Of a stretch of DNA of 6,705 bases, positions 6,440 to 6,705 are shown one piece after another (position 1 is the stretch's first letter; the number at the start of each line of letters is the position of its first letter). This DNA is from an uncultured Lachnospiraceae bacterium. Its GTDB lineage: Bacteria; Bacillota; Clostridia; Lachnospirales; Lachnospiraceae. The DNA lies in NCBI GenBank assembly GCA_910579645.1, contig CAJTVK010000146.1, positions 3,298 to 10,002 of the forward strand, in the 5' to 3' direction. The notes under the pieces are model-generated. The model was not told the DNA's origin. It ran no database searches and worked only from the letters and a program-made list of their open reading frames with translations. Both the position numbers and the translations under genes were made by a program.

Positions 6440-6491
6440 CCGCATCCGCCCGTGCGGTTATCGTTTACCATTACTTTCCGTATTTCTACGG
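6440..6491 (-). other. Two hairpins in the 5' leader of the metallophosphoesterase gene
   Basis: Just after the predicted transcription start the minus strand forms CCGTA-GAAA-TACGG (6491-6478), a perfect 5-bp stem closed by a GNRA-type tetraloop. Closer to the gene a second stem, CCGCA-N8-TGCGG (6457-6440), ends 10 nt before the AGGAG ribosome binding site. They may stabilise the mRNA 5' end or tune translation. I recognise no riboswitch or T-box. Confidence 0.45.
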
Positions 6492-6501
6492 GAACTGATT
6501 T

Positions 6502-6529
6502 TTTATAGTATAACACACTTTCCCCTCAA
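6502..6529 (-). promoter_or_regulatory. Promoter of the metallophosphoesterase gene
   Basis: On the minus strand TTGAGG (6529-6524) is followed after 16 bp by TATAAA (6507-6502). An overlapping alternative is the extended -10 TGTTATACT (hexamer 6512-6507), which lacks a matching -35. Either would start transcription near 6495-6500 and give a leader of about 75-80 nt. The surrounding bases are AT-rich compared with the genes. Confidence 0.6.
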
Positions 6530-6570
6530 ATACATCATCCAAAAACCAACGGTGTAAACTTTTCGTAACG

Positions 6571-6635
6571 GTTCAGCCCACAATGTCATTAAGTTCAGCC
6601 CACAATGTCATTAAGTTCAGCCCCAATGTCATTAA
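6571..6635. repeat. Three tandem copies of a 22-bp repeat, possibly a mobile-element end
   Basis: Units occupy 6571-6592, 6593-6614 and 6615-6635. Each begins GTTCAGCCC and ends AATGTCATTAA on the plus strand; the first two are identical and the third lacks one base (CCCC for CCCAC). A broken fourth start (GTCCAACC) follows at 6636. No gene frame uses them sensibly: on the minus strand each unit carries TAA and TGA stops. Direct repeats of about 20 bp near a TGTAAAC word (6553-6559) resemble the repeated transposase-binding sites just inside the ends of IS21-family elements. That is an inference, since no transposase is visible and the element would extend right of the window. Confidence 0.85.
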
Positions 6636-6705
6636 GTCCAACCGCAGCCTGCTTCCGGAATGATGTTTTTTACTCGGACACGCTTCCGCTCTGCGGCAAA
6701 CGCAG
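6636..6705. other. Right-edge stretch without an assignable gene
   Basis: These 70 nt hold a perfect hairpin at the very end (CTGCG-GCAAA-CGCAG, 6691-6705). Two minus-strand frames are open from the edge and stop at 6670 and at 6632 (the latter just inside the repeat block), so the tail of a leftward gene could be present. The translated ends are too short to name. I make no gene call here. Confidence 0.4.

Noticed and set aside
6571..6635. CRISPR array
   Set aside because: The repeats are directly abutting with no spacers and show no dyad structure of the CRISPR kind.
6583..6663. Small plus-strand open frame through the 22-bp repeats
   Set aside because: About 26 codons, no ribosome binding site, and the coding content is just the repeat read in shifting frames.

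Overview
This window reads as chromosomal DNA from a Gram-positive anaerobe of the class Clostridia, most likely a Lachnospiraceae-type gut bacterium. That assignment is inferred from the protein style (a CoA-type sodium-pump decarboxylase operon, ScpA/ScpB, an S11 D,D-carboxypeptidase) and strong AGGAGG ribosome binding sites; no marker gene fixes the genus. Every gene I can support lies on the minus strand, so the transcriptional order runs from high to low coordinates.

Right part (about 6420-6705): a non-coding stretch with nearly perfect 22-bp tandem repeats (6571-6635). They may be the subterminal repeats of an insertion sequence lying mostly outside the window. Next to them is a sigma-A-like promoter with a hairpin-bearing leader for the first gene. 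Middle (5409-6419 and below): a membrane-anchored calcineurin-like metallophosphoesterase (5496-6419), then scpA (4669-5409) with a well-formed promoter of its own overlapping the phosphoesterase stop codon. A 159-nt gap follows, then scpB (3940-4509). ScpA and ScpB are the kleisin and the winged-helix partner of the SMC condensin. Then comes a penicillin-binding D-alanyl-D-alanine carboxypeptidase (2403-3779), secreted and acting on peptidoglycan. Its N-terminal linker is encoded by a 15-bp tandem repeat.

Left part (1-2271): start of a biotin-dependent, membrane-bound acyl-CoA decarboxylase operon with its own promoter. It encodes a carboxyltransferase (841-2271), an OadG-type small membrane subunit with an unusual lipoprotein-like extracytoplasmic N-terminal part (86-823), and the first 24 codons of a biotin carrier protein (1-73). 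In known enzymes of this class, the carboxyltransferase moves CO2 from an acyl-CoA to the biotin carrier. A beta subunit, expected beyond the left edge, then decarboxylates carboxybiotin while exporting Na+. No biotin carboxylase is seen, which fits a decarboxylase pump better than a carboxylase, but the acyl-CoA substrate cannot be read from the sequence.

The window is mostly ordinary. The points most worth a second look are the hybrid OadG subunit, the divergent biotin-side half of the carboxyltransferase, the in-frame minisatellite in the carboxypeptidase, the scpA promoter inside the preceding gene, and the repeat cluster at the right edge.
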